NCBI RefSeq assembly: GCF_018882295.1
Contig: NZ_JACVOR010000002.1
Coordinates: forward strand, 310,001 to 374,000
Direction of reading: 5' to 3'
DNA length: 64,000 nucleotides
DNA from: Polynucleobacter sp. 80A-SIGWE
Lineage (GTDB): Bacteria; Pseudomonadota; Gammaproteobacteria; Burkholderiales; Burkholderiaceae
The translations under genes and the position numbers were made by a program. Shown here piece by piece: positions 9,353 to 18,320 of the stretch; position 1 is the first letter of the stretch; every line of letters begins with the position of its first letter. The notes beneath the pieces are model-generated. The model was not told the origin of the DNA. It saw only the letters and a list, made by a program, of their open reading frames with translations, and did no database searches.

Positions 9353-10429
9353 ATGAGCTCAAAACCCAGCATTTCTGAAAATACACCTCATCTCTTGGTC
9401 TTAGGCATGGGGGGCACCATTGCAGGCCTCGCGCCAAACCCGGAAGAAAACCCTCTCCAATATCAGGCTGGCCAAGTTGGGGTGGATGCCTTAGTGGCGC
9501 ATGTTCAGTCAGTAGTGCCTGAGGGGGTCAAGCTGGTGTCCTGTCAGGTGGCAAATATCAATAGTCGCAATTTGACTGATGCCCATCTCGCCGCACTAGG
9601 GCTTGCAGTAAAAGAAGCCCTGCTGGATGTTGCTGTAAAGGGGATTGTGATTACTCATGGCACAGATACGATTGAAGAAACAGGCTTATTTTTGCAAGCA
9701 ACTTGTGGAAAGCTGGCCCAGACACAGGGCAAGCGGGTGATTTTGACGGGGGCAATGCTGCCAAGCAATGCGCCTGGAGCTGACGGCCCCTCTAATTTAT
9801 TGGATGCCTTACGCTGGGCTTCTACATCGATTGATAACTGTCCTGGCGGCATCTATGCCGTAATGGACGGGCGTGGATGTATGGCGCTCGATCTAGCTAA
9901 GCGACACGCCACAGCCCTCAATGCCCCCTTACAAGATGCTCCATCAAGCTCAGTGGGCCTCATTAATCCTTCTTGGTTATCTGGTGTCAAGGCGGTACAG
10001 GCTGCTTGGAATGAAGATTTACCGATCCCACAGGAAGGCGAGTGGCCTTGGGTTGAGATTTTGACTAGCCATGCAGGCGCTCGTCCTGAAACCATCTTGC
10101 AGTGGCTGGGTAGTACTGTAGAGGGCTTTGTGCTTGCTGGGTCAGGCCATGGTGGCTTTCATGATGACTGGGCAAAACCTCTGGAGCAAGCAATGGCTCA
10201 GGGCATTGCCTTGGTGAGAACGACTAGAACCGGTGCGGGCGCTACTTTGCGAAACATTCCTGAGGTAGATGCGCCTGGATGCCGAGCATCTGGGGGGTTG
10301 ACTGCACCCAGGGCCAGAGTTGCGCTCCAATTGGCTTTAAATGCGGCAAAGCAGGCAAATAAAGCTGGTAAACCCCTGACTTGGCAGGATTTTTTTGCTA
10401 GAATAGCGGACTTACCTGAAATTCGGTAA
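9353..10429 (+). CDS. L-asparaginase (type I/II family)
   Basis: Hydrolyses asparagine to aspartate and ammonia. Both active-site threonine motifs are present: GMGGTIAG at 18-25 with Thr22, and [11 protein letters not shown] from 101 with the Thr104-Asp105 pair. A conserved [15 protein letters not shown] region follows, and the 358-residue length fits. There is no signal peptide, so it should be cytoplasmic. The ATG at 9353 follows GGAGG very closely; the frame extends to 9284, but that start would run across the lexA operator. It is divergent from lexA. Confidence 0.9.
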   Translation: MSSKPSISENTPHLLVLGMGGTIAGLAPNPEENPLQYQAGQVGVDALVAHVQSVVPEGVKLVSCQVANINSRNLTDAHLAALGLAVKEALLDVAVKGIVITHGTDTIEETGLFLQATCGKLAQTQGKRVILTGAMLPSNAPGADGPSNLLDALRWASTSIDNCPGGIYAVMDGRGCMALDLAKRHATALNAPLQDAPSSSVGLINPSWLSGVKAVQAAWNEDLPIPQEGEWPWVEILTSHAGARPETILQWLGSTVEGFVLAGSGHGGFHDDWAKPLEQAMAQGIALVRTTRTGAGATLRNIPEVDAPGCRASGGLTAPRARVALQLALNAAKQANKAGKPLTWQDFFARIADLPEIR

Positions 10430-10490
10430 GGACTTAAAAGCTGTAAATTTCTGTAGTTAGTTTTACCTACAATTTGTTACTACCTTGTCA

Positions 10491-10540
10491 CACTGGCGCT
10501 AACTTTAAAACCATCGGAAGTTAGCAAGACGCCCAGGTGA
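10491..10540 (+). promoter_or_regulatory. Structured leader before rpsF, candidate S6:S18 autoregulatory element
   Basis: An inner stem CTAACTT/AAGTTAG (10499-10505, 10518-10524) carries the loop TAAAACCATCGG. An outer stem CACTGGCG/CGCCCAGGTG with bulges closes it, and a five-base one-sided bulge separates the two. Leaders of rpsF operons are known to bind the S6:S18 complex; that this one does is inferred from position and shape. Confidence 0.45.
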
Positions 10541-10562
10541 CTTTATCCTTAAGGAGTGTTAG

Positions 10563-10937
10563 ATGCGTCATTATGAAATCGTCTTTATCGTCCACCCGGA
10601 CCAAAGCGAGCAAGTGCCTGCGATGATCGATCGCTACAAAGCGACATTAGCTGCTGCTGGCGGCAAAATTCATCGTATGGAAGATTGGGGTCGTCGTCAG
10701 ATGGCTTACATGATCGACAAACTTGCTAAAGCCCATTACGTTTGTATGAACATTGAGTGCGACCAGAAAACTCTGGACGAGCTCGAGCACGCATTCAAAT
10801 TTAACGATGCTGTTTTGCGTCACCTCATCATCAAGACTAAGAAAGCTGAAACAGAGCCTTCCATCATGATGAAAGAAGTGCAACGTGAAGAAGCACGCAA
10901 AACAGCTCAATCCGACGCTCCTGTAGCAGCGGCTTAA
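10563..10937 (+). CDS. rpsF: 30S ribosomal protein S6
   Basis: Binds the central domain of 16S rRNA together with S18, encoded two genes downstream. It starts [18 protein letters not shown], the standard S6 opening, and contains [16 protein letters not shown] near 36-52. The 124-residue protein ends in the charged/Ala-rich tail common to proteobacterial S6. A strong AAGGAG ribosome site stands before the ATG. It is the first gene of the rpsF-priB-rpsR-rplI operon and sits behind a structured leader. Confidence 0.97.
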   Translation: MRHYEIVFIVHPDQSEQVPAMIDRYKATLAAAGGKIHRMEDWGRRQMAYMIDKLAKAHYVCMNIECDQKTLDELEHAFKFNDAVLRHLIIKTKKAETEPSIMMKEVQREEARKTAQSDAPVAAA

Positions 10938-10996
10938 GTTAGAAATTTGAAGAGGAATACACAGACTAGAAAACGTATCAGAGTGACGGAGCGGCG

Positions 10997-11290
10997 TTGA
11001 ATCATTTCACCCTAACTGCATTCTTGGTAGCTAAAGACGCGATTCGATTTACACCAGCAGGAATACCGGTGATGCATTGCCAGCTAGAACATAGCGGTGA
11101 GGTAAGCGAGGTAGGAGTGGCTAGGAAAATTCAGATGAGTGTTGAAGCCATAGCAATTGGTCCGATACAAAAGGGCTTAGAGCAAATGGATTTAGGTGCT
11201 GAGGCAGTGTTTGAGGGATTCTTAGCACCCAAGACTCTACGTAATCAAAGACTTGTTTTCCATATCACCCATATTCAATTGAAAAATTAA
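10997..11290 (+). CDS. priB: Primosomal replication protein PriB
   Basis: Single-stranded DNA-binding OB-fold protein that works with PriA and DnaT in restarting stalled replication forks. The 97 residues match the family in length and opening ([27 protein letters not shown]). The start is a TTG at 10997, supported by GGAG at 10988-10991 with five bases of spacing; no in-frame ATG fits. The unusual start may lower its yield relative to the flanking ribosomal proteins. It lies between rpsF and rpsR as in most beta- and gammaproteobacteria. Confidence 0.94.
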   Translation: MNHFTLTAFLVAKDAIRFTPAGIPVMHCQLEHSGEVSEVGVARKIQMSVEAIAIGPIQKGLEQMDLGAEAVFEGFLAPKTLRNQRLVFHITHIQLKN

Positions 11291-11303
11291 AGAGGAAATC
11301 ATC

Positions 11304-11576
11304 ATGGCGTTTGGAAAGAAACCCGATTTCAAAAAGAAACCAGCTCAGAACCCATTGTTCAAGCGTAAGCGTTATTGCCGTTTCACTGTTGCTGGCGTAG
11401 AACAGATTGACTACAAAGATGTAGACACATTGAAGGACTTCATTGGCGAAAACGCCAAGATCACTCCTGCACGTTTGACAGGCACAAAAGCTAAATATCA
11501 GCGTCAGTTAGACACTGCTATCAAGCGTGCTCGTTACTTGGCTTTGTTGCCATTCTCCGATCAACACAAGAAATAA
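11304..11576 (+). CDS. rpsR: 30S ribosomal protein S18
   Basis: Small-subunit protein that forms a heterodimer with S6 on the platform. The 90 residues contain the family core KRYCRFT...[12 protein letters not shown] followed by [15 protein letters not shown] [21 protein letters not shown]. An AGAGGAAATC ribosome site lies before the ATG. The Lys-rich N-terminal extension ([11 protein letters not shown]) is typical of betaproteobacteria. Confidence 0.97.
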   Translation: MAFGKKPDFKKKPAQNPLFKRKRYCRFTVAGVEQIDYKDVDTLKDFIGENAKITPARLTGTKAKYQRQLDTAIKRARYLALLPFSDQHKK

Positions 11577-11589
11577 TTGGGAGCCCTCA

Positions 11590-12042
11590 ATGCAAATCAT
11601 TCTTTTAGAAAAAGTAATTAACCTGGGCAACCTCGGTGACATCGTTCGTGTTAAAGACGGTTACGCTCGTAATTTCCTAATCCCACAACGCAAAGCTCGT
11701 CGTGCAACTGAAACAGCTATCGCTGACTTTGCAGTTCGTCGCGCTGAGTTGGAAAAATTGGCTGCTGAGAAATTGGCTGCTGCTGAAGCGGTTGGCGCAA
11801 AGCTCAAAGACTTGGTTCTCGAAATCGGTCAAAAAGCAGGTGTTGACGGTCGTTTGTTTGGTTCTGTAACCAACCATGACATCGCTGATGCTTTGAAAGC
11901 TAAAGGCTTTGTAATTGAAAAAGCTTCTGTACGTATGCCTACTGGCCCGTTGAAGATGGTTGGTGATCACCCTGTAGCGGTAGCTGTTCATACCGATGTA
12001 GTGGCTGACATCACTATCCGTGTAGTTGGCGAGCAAGCGTAA
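11590..12042 (+). CDS. rplI: 50S ribosomal protein L9
   Basis: Binds domain V of 23S rRNA near the L1 stalk and limits frameshifting. The protein starts [32 protein letters not shown], the L9 signature; a long central helix rich in Ala/Glu/Lys (residues 45-75) links the N- and C-terminal domains. The frame is open 21 codons further upstream into rpsR, but the ATG at 11590 has a GGGAG ribosome site and the family start. The length is 150 residues. It is the last ribosomal gene before dnaB. Confidence 0.97.
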   Translation: MQIILLEKVINLGNLGDIVRVKDGYARNFLIPQRKARRATETAIADFAVRRAELEKLAAEKLAAAEAVGAKLKDLVLEIGQKAGVDGRLFGSVTNHDIADALKAKGFVIEKASVRMPTGPLKMVGDHPVAVAVHTDVVADITIRVVGEQA

Positions 12043-12066
12043 GTTTTAGATCTGTAAGCTAGCCTC

Positions 12067-13506
12067 ATGGCTGAATCCCGCTCACGCTCTCTTATGTCAA
12101 ATCCTGGCATGATGGGTTCTGGGGATCCAGTCTTGCAGGCGCTCAAAGTACCGCCGCATTCTGTAGAAGCCGAGCAATCTTTGCTCGGCGGTCTACTGAT
12201 CGATAACACAGCCTGGGATCGTCTAGGTGGCGTGTTAACTGATAAAGATTTCTATCGTCCTGAACATGCTTTGATCTATAAGGTCATTCAGCGTTTAGTT
12301 GGCGACAATCATCCCGCTGACGTCATTACTGTTCATGAGGCTGTTAAGTCCGAGCAGGGTGGTGATTTAGTTGGCATCGATTACCTCAATTCATTAGCGC
12401 AAAGTACTCCAAGTGCAGCGAACATCAAAGGCTATGCCGATATTGTTCGTGACCGCAGCATTCTGCGTCGCCTAATCGAAGTATCTGACAACATCGTGAA
12501 CTCTGCATTTGTTCCAGAGGGCCGTTCAGTGAGAACGCTCTTGGATGAAGCAGAATCACGCATTCTGCAAATTGGTGAAGAGGGTAGTCGCAAAGCAGAT
12601 TACCTCGAGATTGAACCTTTACTCAAAACCGTTGTTGCTCGTATTGATGAGCTCTACAACCGTCAAGGTGGAAGTGATATCACTGGTATTGCAACTGGAT
12701 TTATTGATCTGGATAAACAAACTAGCGGTCTTCAAAAAGGTGACTTAGTGATTGTTGCTGGAAGACCGTCGATGGGTAAAACGGCGTTTGCATTGAATAT
12801 CGCTGAGAACGTTGCATTGGCTGAGGGCTTGCCGGTTGTTGTGTTCTCTATGGAGATGTCAGGCGAGCAATTAGCGGCTCGTTTGCTGGGTTCGGTAGGG
12901 CGCGTTGATCAAGGTCGTATGCGTACCGGCAAGTTGCAGGATGATGAGTGGCCGCGCGTTACTGATGCGATTGCCCGCTTAAGTAATACCCAAATTTTGA
13001 TTGATGAGACTGGCGCTCTTTCAAGTTTAGAGTTGCGCGCACGTGCGCGTCGTATTGCTCGTAACTTTGGTGGAACACTGGGCCTCGTTGTGATTGATTA
13101 CTTGCAGTTGATGAGTGGCTCTGGTTCTGAGAACCGTGCGACTGAGATTTCAGAAATCTCTCGCTCACTCAAATCACTCGCAAAAGAATTGCAGTGCCCA
13201 GTAGTTGCGTTGTCACAGTTAAATCGTGGCCTTGAGCAACGGCCTAATAAACGTCCAATCATGTCTGACTTGCGTGAGTCGGGCGCGATCGAACAAGATG
13301 CCGATTTAATTATGTTCATCTACCGCGATGAGGTGTATCACCCAGATACGACTCAGGACAAAGGCATGGCGGAGATCATTATTGGTAAGCAGCGTAATGG
13401 ACCAATTGGTACTGTGCGCTTAAGCTGGCAAGGTCCATATACTAAGTTTGATAACTTGGCGATGGGATCAGTTGGCTACTCCTCTGGTGGATACGAACCC
13501 TTCTAA
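12067..13506 (+). CDS. dnaB: Replicative DNA helicase DnaB
   Basis: Hexameric 5'-3' helicase that unwinds the fork and recruits primase. The N-terminal DnaG-interacting domain (VPPHSVEAEQSLLGGLL near 28-44) is followed by a linker and the RecA-like core with Walker A GRPSMGKT at 232-239, Walker B VVIDYLQLM near 340 and the arginine-finger region SRSLKSLAKEL. There are 479 residues and no intein. It follows rplI by 24 nt without a clear ribosome site; an alternative ATG lies nine codons in. A terminator follows. Confidence 0.97.
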   Translation: MAESRSRSLMSNPGMMGSGDPVLQALKVPPHSVEAEQSLLGGLLIDNTAWDRLGGVLTDKDFYRPEHALIYKVIQRLVGDNHPADVITVHEAVKSEQGGDLVGIDYLNSLAQSTPSAANIKGYADIVRDRSILRRLIEVSDNIVNSAFVPEGRSVRTLLDEAESRILQIGEEGSRKADYLEIEPLLKTVVARIDELYNRQGGSDITGIATGFIDLDKQTSGLQKGDLVIVAGRPSMGKTAFALNIAENVALAEGLPVVVFSMEMSGEQLAARLLGSVGRVDQGRMRTGKLQDDEWPRVTDAIARLSNTQILIDETGALSSLELRARARRIARNFGGTLGLVVIDYLQLMSGSGSENRATEISEISRSLKSLAKELQCPVVALSQLNRGLEQRPNKRPIMSDLRESGAIEQDADLIMFIYRDEVYHPDTTQDKGMAEIIIGKQRNGPIGTVRLSWQGPYTKFDNLAMGSVGYSSGGYEPF

Positions 13507-13514
13507 CTCAATAG

Positions 13515-13542
13515 AAAAAGCCTCGCAATGCGAGGCTTTTAA
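13515..13542. terminator. Bidirectional terminator between dnaB and the PsiF-like gene
   Basis: GCCTCG/CGAGGC arms (13520-13525 and 13531-13536) are flanked by five A residues on the left and four T residues on the right. It suits both converging transcripts. Confidence 0.85.
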
Positions 13543-13559
13543 CTTGATACGAGAAGTGT

Positions 13560-13826
13560 TTACTTGCCGCCTTCACACTTCTTGATGGATGCAGTTTTAG
13601 CAGCACCATACAGTGGCTTGCCATCTTTGCTTACTGCCTTAGCTTCGCAATCATTAGGCTTGGCATCACCCATACATTTTTTAATGGACGCATCTTTGGC
13701 TGCGCCGTGTAGTGGCTTACCTTCTTTGCTTACTGCCTTAGCTTCACAAGCGGCTTGATCAGCAAAAGCGATAGATGGAATTGCAAAACTGAATGCAATG
13801 CTTAAAGCGATAATGATTTTCTTCAT
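13560..13826 (-). CDS. Secreted PsiF-repeat-like protein with two tandem repeats
   Basis: The 88-residue protein has a Sec signal peptide (MKKIIIALSIAFSFAIPSIAFA), then two near-identical units of the form CEAKAVSKxGKPLxGAAKxASIKKC. Each carries two cysteines that could form a disulfide. The pattern resembles the PsiF repeat family (named from a phosphate-starvation protein of E. coli), whose function is unknown. Mature mass is only about 7 kDa. A strong AAGGAGA ribosome site precedes the ATG. The DNA of the two units is also repeated, pointing to recent duplication. Confidence 0.75.
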   Translation of the reverse strand: MKKIIIALSIAFSFAIPSIAFADQAACEAKAVSKEGKPLHGAAKDASIKKCMGDAKPNDCEAKAVSKDGKPLYGAAKTASIKKCEGGK

Positions 13827-14012
13827 GCGAACTTCTCCTTGGTTTGGAATTCAAATAATTTTTAGGCTGTAATCCATTATTTCCAATAAGTAGACCTAAG
13901 AGTATTAGCTCTAGGGTTAATAGATATTAACTTTATAGCTAATTATCATAACTAGTATTCACATACACGTGCTTTTTAAGCCGTTTCATCTGCCTAATTT
14001 CAGTTTAAAGCT

Positions 14013-16070
14013 ATGAAATTTATAGAAAAATTACCCCAATATTCAGCCGCTCTTATTTTGGCGAGCGCATTTATTTTGATGCCCAATGCCGCTTCGGCAG
14101 TGGCGGCAGGTGGTTGCGACAGCTACACGCCAAACACAGCAAGTGGCTCTTCACAGACAGTTGCCTGTAACTCGAGCATTACTCCGGTAGCAACGGCTGG
14201 TGTAATTTCTACTCAGAACACCACAACTGTTGGAAATAATGTCACCGTAAATATTGCCAATGGAACTTCATTAATTATTGATGGTTCTACTATTGGCATA
14301 GGTAGTAACGCAAATATTAGTAACCATGGAAATTTAAATACCAGTTCTTTTTATTATGGGTATGGCATGTCTTCCGGTGCAAATGGCCGATCTCAGGCAG
14401 GTGGCAATACTTTTGTTAATGAGTCTAACGGAACGATTTATACCGGAGGTGGATATGCTGCAGGCATGTATGTCAGTGCTACGAATGCCTCCTCAGCTGC
14501 CAATAGCTTAACGAATGATGGACGTATTCAGACTGATGGCACTGGTGCTGCAGGCATACGCTTAGTATCTGGTGCTACTACAAGCACCGTAGTGAACTCT
14601 ATTGTTAATAGCGGAACCATTATTACTAATGGCTCGGCAGCTCACGGCATTCAAGTATCAGGGGTGGGCGCTGTCACCATTGAAAACACCGGAACCATTA
14701 CAACCAATGGAGCAAATTCATTTGGTATTTATAGTGCCGGAAAAATCAGCACTTTGACTAACTCACAGGGCGGCTCTAATCCACTGACATTTTCTGGTGT
14801 AATGCCGACAAATTACAATGCGGCCATTGCAAGCCCAACCGTTTACGGTAAGTTGGATGCTAGTAATGGCACTGTAACTGGCGTGATGAATTTCGCAATT
14901 GCTAATGGCTCAACTGTTTCTGCAACAACTTACTCCACCGTGCTCTCGGGGATCAAGGTCAACAATCTTGGTAACTCCTACGGCAATGTAACTATCGGGG
15001 GTACTCAGTATCAATGGGCACTGGTGCATCGTATTAATGGATCTGCTGATCAGACAGATTTGGTATTGAGTACTGTTGTACAGCCGACTTTAGTCGCACT
15101 TGAGGAGACTCTTGCTACACAGTCTTATTTAATTGCACCGATTGAGTATGACACTCAAGTTGCTTTATCCTCGATGGGTACCGCTCTTCAAGGCCTCTTT
15201 GCAATGCAATCTGCCGGCGTGATAAACGGCATGAGCTATGACTGCTCACTATTCAGGGCTAATAATGTTTGCGTTTCTGCCGGTGGTAGATTCACCAATG
15301 TCAGTGCATATCCATATAACAATAGTAGTGCTCTGATTATTGGTGGATATCGCTTGTCAAATAATATTCGAATTGGTGGATACCTAGATCAAAACCTGTC
15401 TCAAAGTACGCCAGGCGGCATCGCTCAATTAAATAATGGCAGCCCGATGGTTGGGGTATTTGGGGTGTGGTCGCAAAACCCTGATGGTACTGGTGCAGAG
15501 GCAAAGCTTTCAGCGGGATATGCCAACAAGGGTGCAACCTTAACTCGTCCAGTGGTTGGGGTCTCTGAGGCTGGCTCAGGCTCCACCTCTTTAACCTCGC
15601 AAGGTGTTCTAGGATTGCTCAAATATGGTTTTGGTCTCGGCAATAAAACTGTTGTGTCACCTTATGCTGGGATGCGTTACCTAGTGGGAGGAATGGGTGG
15701 ATATAGTGAGGGTCAATCCAGCACTGTTTCTAGTCCATTAAGTTACAACGCTATCAATAACTACACTACCACTGTGCTCGCAGGAGTTTCTGGAGTTCAT
15801 AAGTTGAGTGAAAAAACAAGCTTACTTGCGAGTGCCGGCGTAGAAAAAGATACCAATACTAACGTTGGAAATTTAGTGACTACTGGTAATGGCTACTTCA
15901 ATATTGCGATGAATAACAACTACCGAACCACAAGACCAACAGCAAGTTTGGGTGTTTTTCATGATCTCAGCATCAATGAACGGATCGGAATTTCAGCCAT
16001 CTATCGTCAAGAGGCTTATCAAGCGCTTACCTCAACTACAGTAATGGCTACCTATACGGTTGGCTTGTAA
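14013..16070 (+). CDS. Autotransporter-type outer membrane protein
   Basis: A long signal peptide (through about residue 31, ...NAASAVAA) leads to a Gly/Ser/Thr/Asn-rich passenger. From about 60 to 260 it repeats motifs such as ITNxGTI, IENTGTITTNG and TNDGRIQTDG, typical of a right-handed beta helix. The last 280 residues or so alternate short hydrophobic strands with Asn/Gly turns (YRLSNNIRIGGYLDQNL, VSPYAGMRYLVGG, ISAIYRQEAYQAL) and look like the translocator barrel. The chain ends in Leu, not the usual Phe or Trp. No protease triad is apparent. A role in adhesion or surface contact is inference. Confidence 0.8.
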   Translation: MKFIEKLPQYSAALILASAFILMPNAASAVAAGGCDSYTPNTASGSSQTVACNSSITPVATAGVISTQNTTTVGNNVTVNIANGTSLIIDGSTIGIGSNANISNHGNLNTSSFYYGYGMSSGANGRSQAGGNTFVNESNGTIYTGGGYAAGMYVSATNASSAANSLTNDGRIQTDGTGAAGIRLVSGATTSTVVNSIVNSGTIITNGSAAHGIQVSGVGAVTIENTGTITTNGANSFGIYSAGKISTLTNSQGGSNPLTFSGVMPTNYNAAIASPTVYGKLDASNGTVTGVMNFAIANGSTVSATTYSTVLSGIKVNNLGNSYGNVTIGGTQYQWALVHRINGSADQTDLVLSTVVQPTLVALEETLATQSYLIAPIEYDTQVALSSMGTALQGLFAMQSAGVINGMSYDCSLFRANNVCVSAGGRFTNVSAYPYNNSSALIIGGYRLSNNIRIGGYLDQNLSQSTPGGIAQLNNGSPMVGVFGVWSQNPDGTGAEAKLSAGYANKGATLTRPVVGVSEAGSGSTSLTSQGVLGLLKYGFGLGNKTVVSPYAGMRYLVGGMGGYSEGQSSTVSSPLSYNAINNYTTTVLAGVSGVHKLSEKTSLLASAGVEKDTNTNVGNLVTTGNGYFNIAMNNNYRTTRPTASLGVFHDLSINERIGISAIYRQEAYQALTSTTVMATYTVGL

Positions 16071-16616
16071 CTAGTTTTGTGTATTAGTTGAGGTCAGTCT
16101 TCTTGCCTCGGTAAATCTAGCTGCCCAGTAGGGCGTAGTGATGTACTCCAGGCGCACAGTTCCTCCAGCGCTTGGGGCATGTACAAATCTGCCTTGACCC
16201 ACATAGATCCCTGCGTGGGAATACTTTTCACCGGTGGTGTTAAAGAAAATCAGATCGCCTGGTGCAGGGGGTTGATTTTCAACGCTTTGCCCTTTGGTGC
16301 TCATTTCTTGAATAGTTCGCGGTAGCTTGATATTGGCCGACTTTTGGTAGACGTAAGCAATCAGCCCACTGCAATCAAATCCACCCTTAGGATTGTTTCC
16401 GCCGTAGCGATAGGGCACGCCAACTAAACCTACTGCCGCAATAGAGATGTCCTCTGTGCCTACACTCGTATCTTGTTTGAATTGAGAAACTTTAGCTGCA
16501 TTATTTTTTGAGCCAAAGCTAGTGCATCCTGATAGCGAGAGCAGGGCACAAATAAAAATGCCGCACCCCATTAGAGTGCGGCATGAGAGGGGTTGCTTAG
16601 AGTGCGTCAGCAGCAT
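16071..16616 (-). CDS. NlpC/P60 family lipoprotein endopeptidase
   Basis: Predicted periplasmic cell-wall peptidase cutting gamma-D-Glu-diaminopimelate bonds. The signal sequence ends in lipobox LSGC. The NlpC/P60 core shows VGVPYRYGGNNPKGGFDCSGL with the catalytic Cys, then SHAGIYVG with the catalytic His, and a polar third residue in FVHAPS. I take the ATG at 16616, which gives a basic n-region; ATG 16571 and a longer frame to 16649 are possible. Its 5' part overlaps the end of phoH and contains that gene's terminator hairpin. Its stop touches the autotransporter stop with no spacer. Confidence 0.85.
   Translation of the reverse strand: MLLTHSKQPLSCRTLMGCGIFICALLSLSGCTSFGSKNNAAKVSQFKQDTSVGTEDISIAAVGLVGVPYRYGGNNPKGGFDCSGLIAYVYQKSANIKLPRTIQEMSTKGQSVENQPPAPGDLIFFNTTGEKYSHAGIYVGQGRFVHAPSAGGTVRLEYITTPYWAARFTEARRLTSTNTQN
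16553..16584 (-). terminator. Intrinsic terminator of phoH inside the NlpC/P60 signal-peptide region
   Basis: On the minus strand, ATGCCGCAC (16584-16576) and GTGCGGCAT (16566-16558) form a nine-pair stem followed by five T residues. It lies 13 nt past the phoH stop and simultaneously encodes part of the next gene's signal peptide. Confidence 0.8.
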
Positions 16617-18270
16617 GATCCGCAAGACGTGAACGCTCACCGCGGGCAAGAGTCACATGTCCACCATGACGCCAGCCTTTAAAGCGATCGACTACATAAG
16701 TTAAGCCTGAGGAACCCTCAGTTAAGTAAGGCGTATCGATCTGGGCAATATTGCCTAAACAAACAATCTTCGTTCCTGGACCTGCACGAGTAACCAAAGT
16801 CTTCATTTGTTTAGGTGTTAAGTTTTGCGCTTCATCAATAATCACAAACTTACTCACAAAGGTTCTGCCGCGCATGAAGTTCATGCTCTTCACTTTGATG
16901 CGTGAACGAATTAGCTCCTGAGTGGCGGCACGACCCCATTCGCCGGCGCCATCTTCATTGCGTTGTAATACCTCAAGGTTGTCGTCAAATGCACCCATCC
17001 AAGGCTGCATTTTCTCCTCTTCAGTGCCTGGTAAGAAACCAATATCTTCACCAACAGGAACGGTAGCGCGGGTGATGATAATTTCGTTATAGCGCTTACT
17101 ATCTAGAACTTGCTCAAGGCCGGCAGCTAAGGCTAGCAAGGTTTTACCGGTACCTGCTTGACCCAATAGTGTGATGAAATCCACATCAGGGTTCATGAGC
17201 AAGTTCATGGCAAAGTTCTGTTCGCGGTTACGCGCAGTCACACTCCACACATTGTTTTTCTGATGTGAAAAGTCTCTCAAAGTTTGGAGGAGGGCAGTCT
17301 TGCCATTAATTTCTTTTACTTGAGCGTAGAAAGGTGTGGAGCCATCAGGATTTTCTTGATACACGAACTCATTGACTAGCATGCTAGGTACTGAAGGGCC
17401 AGTTACGCGATAGAACATCGTTCCGGATTTACCATCAGCCCAACTTTCCATGTCTTTGCCATGCTTAGGCCAAAAGTCTGCTGGTAAGGTCATGACTCCT
17501 GAATACATCAAGTCACGATCTTCTAGTACTTGGTCATTGAAGTAGTCTTCAGCAGGCAATCCTAAGGCGCGTGCCTTAATGCGCATATTGATATCTTTGG
17601 ATACCAATACCACCTCTTGACCCTTACGAGTCTTTTGTAGCTCACTAACAACCGCCAAGATGAGATTATCACCTTTACCTTCAGGTAAGCCCTCAGGTAA
17701 TGCCTGGGTAGTGAGTTTGGTTTGGAAGAAGAGCCGACCAGAGACATCCTGATTACCCAGCTTATTGAGCGGAATACCTTCATCCAGCGTGCCACTAGTG
17801 CCAGCAACCAATTGATCTAAAGAGCGACTAACGGTACGAGCATTACGCGCAACCTCAGTCATACCCTTCTTATGGTTATCCAATTCCTCCAAAGTAGTCA
17901 TTGGTAGGAAGAGGTCGTGCTCAGAGAAGCGGAACAGGGAGCTTGGATCATGCATTAATACATTGGTATCCAAGACAAATAGAGTTGGAGGTCCAGTGCG
18001 AATAATGCGCTTTGGTTTCTCCGGAACGCTTGATACTCTCTTATCACTGCGCTCATTACGTGGCGCAACTGGACTGCGATCACTTTTGATTTTCTCAAGC
18101 GCTACTTCAGCAGCAGAGAGATCCTCTTCAGCATCTGTGGCCCAATCTGGCGCATGGCTTTCCATCACAACAGTTTTTGCTGGTGCAGGACGCTTCTTTA
18201 AGTTTGGAGTGTCCTTACTGCTAATTTTTACTTGGCCAGCAATTTGAGTTGGGATTGGGGGCAATGGCAT
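16597..18270 (-). CDS. PhoH-family protein with N-terminal PIN domain
   Basis: The 557 residues combine a disordered Lys/Pro/Ser-rich start, a PIN ribonuclease domain (LFVLDTNVLMHDPSSLFRF near 95-113, with further acidic residues) and a C-terminal PhoH ATPase with Walker A GQAGTGKT and Walker B VIIDEAQNLTPKQMKTL. Related PIN-PhoH proteins act as RNA helicase/ribonucleases. I use the ATG at 18270 because AGGAGAG sits five to six bases upstream; the frame is open to 18300 but that would cross the leader terminator. Expression is probably controlled by the unusual leader upstream. Confidence 0.9.
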   Translation of the reverse strand: MPLPPIPTQIAGQVKISSKDTPNLKKRPAPAKTVVMESHAPDWATDAEEDLSAAEVALEKIKSDRSPVAPRNERSDKRVSSVPEKPKRIIRTGPPTLFVLDTNVLMHDPSSLFRFSEHDLFLPMTTLEELDNHKKGMTEVARNARTVSRSLDQLVAGTSGTLDEGIPLNKLGNQDVSGRLFFQTKLTTQALPEGLPEGKGDNLILAVVSELQKTRKGQEVVLVSKDINMRIKARALGLPAEDYFNDQVLEDRDLMYSGVMTLPADFWPKHGKDMESWADGKSGTMFYRVTGPSVPSMLVNEFVYQENPDGSTPFYAQVKEINGKTALLQTLRDFSHQKNNVWSVTARNREQNFAMNLLMNPDVDFITLLGQAGTGKTLLALAAGLEQVLDSKRYNEIIITRATVPVGEDIGFLPGTEEEKMQPWMGAFDDNLEVLQRNEDGAGEWGRAATQELIRSRIKVKSMNFMRGRTFVSKFVIIDEAQNLTPKQMKTLVTRAGPGTKIVCLGNIAQIDTPYLTEGSSGLTYVVDRFKGWRHGGHVTLARGERSRLADHAADAL

Positions 18271-18282
18271 GCAGACTCTCCT

Positions 18283-18320
18283 AAAAGAAAAAACCGTCAA
18301 GCGGATTGCATTGACGGTTT
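18283..18320 (-). terminator. Intrinsic terminator directly upstream of the phoH ribosome binding site
   Basis: AAACCGTCAA (18320-18311, minus sense) pairs with TTGACGGTTT (18300-18291) around a ten-base loop, then T residues broken by one C. The AGGAG of phoH begins right after it. Stopping here would switch phoH off. Confidence 0.8.
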
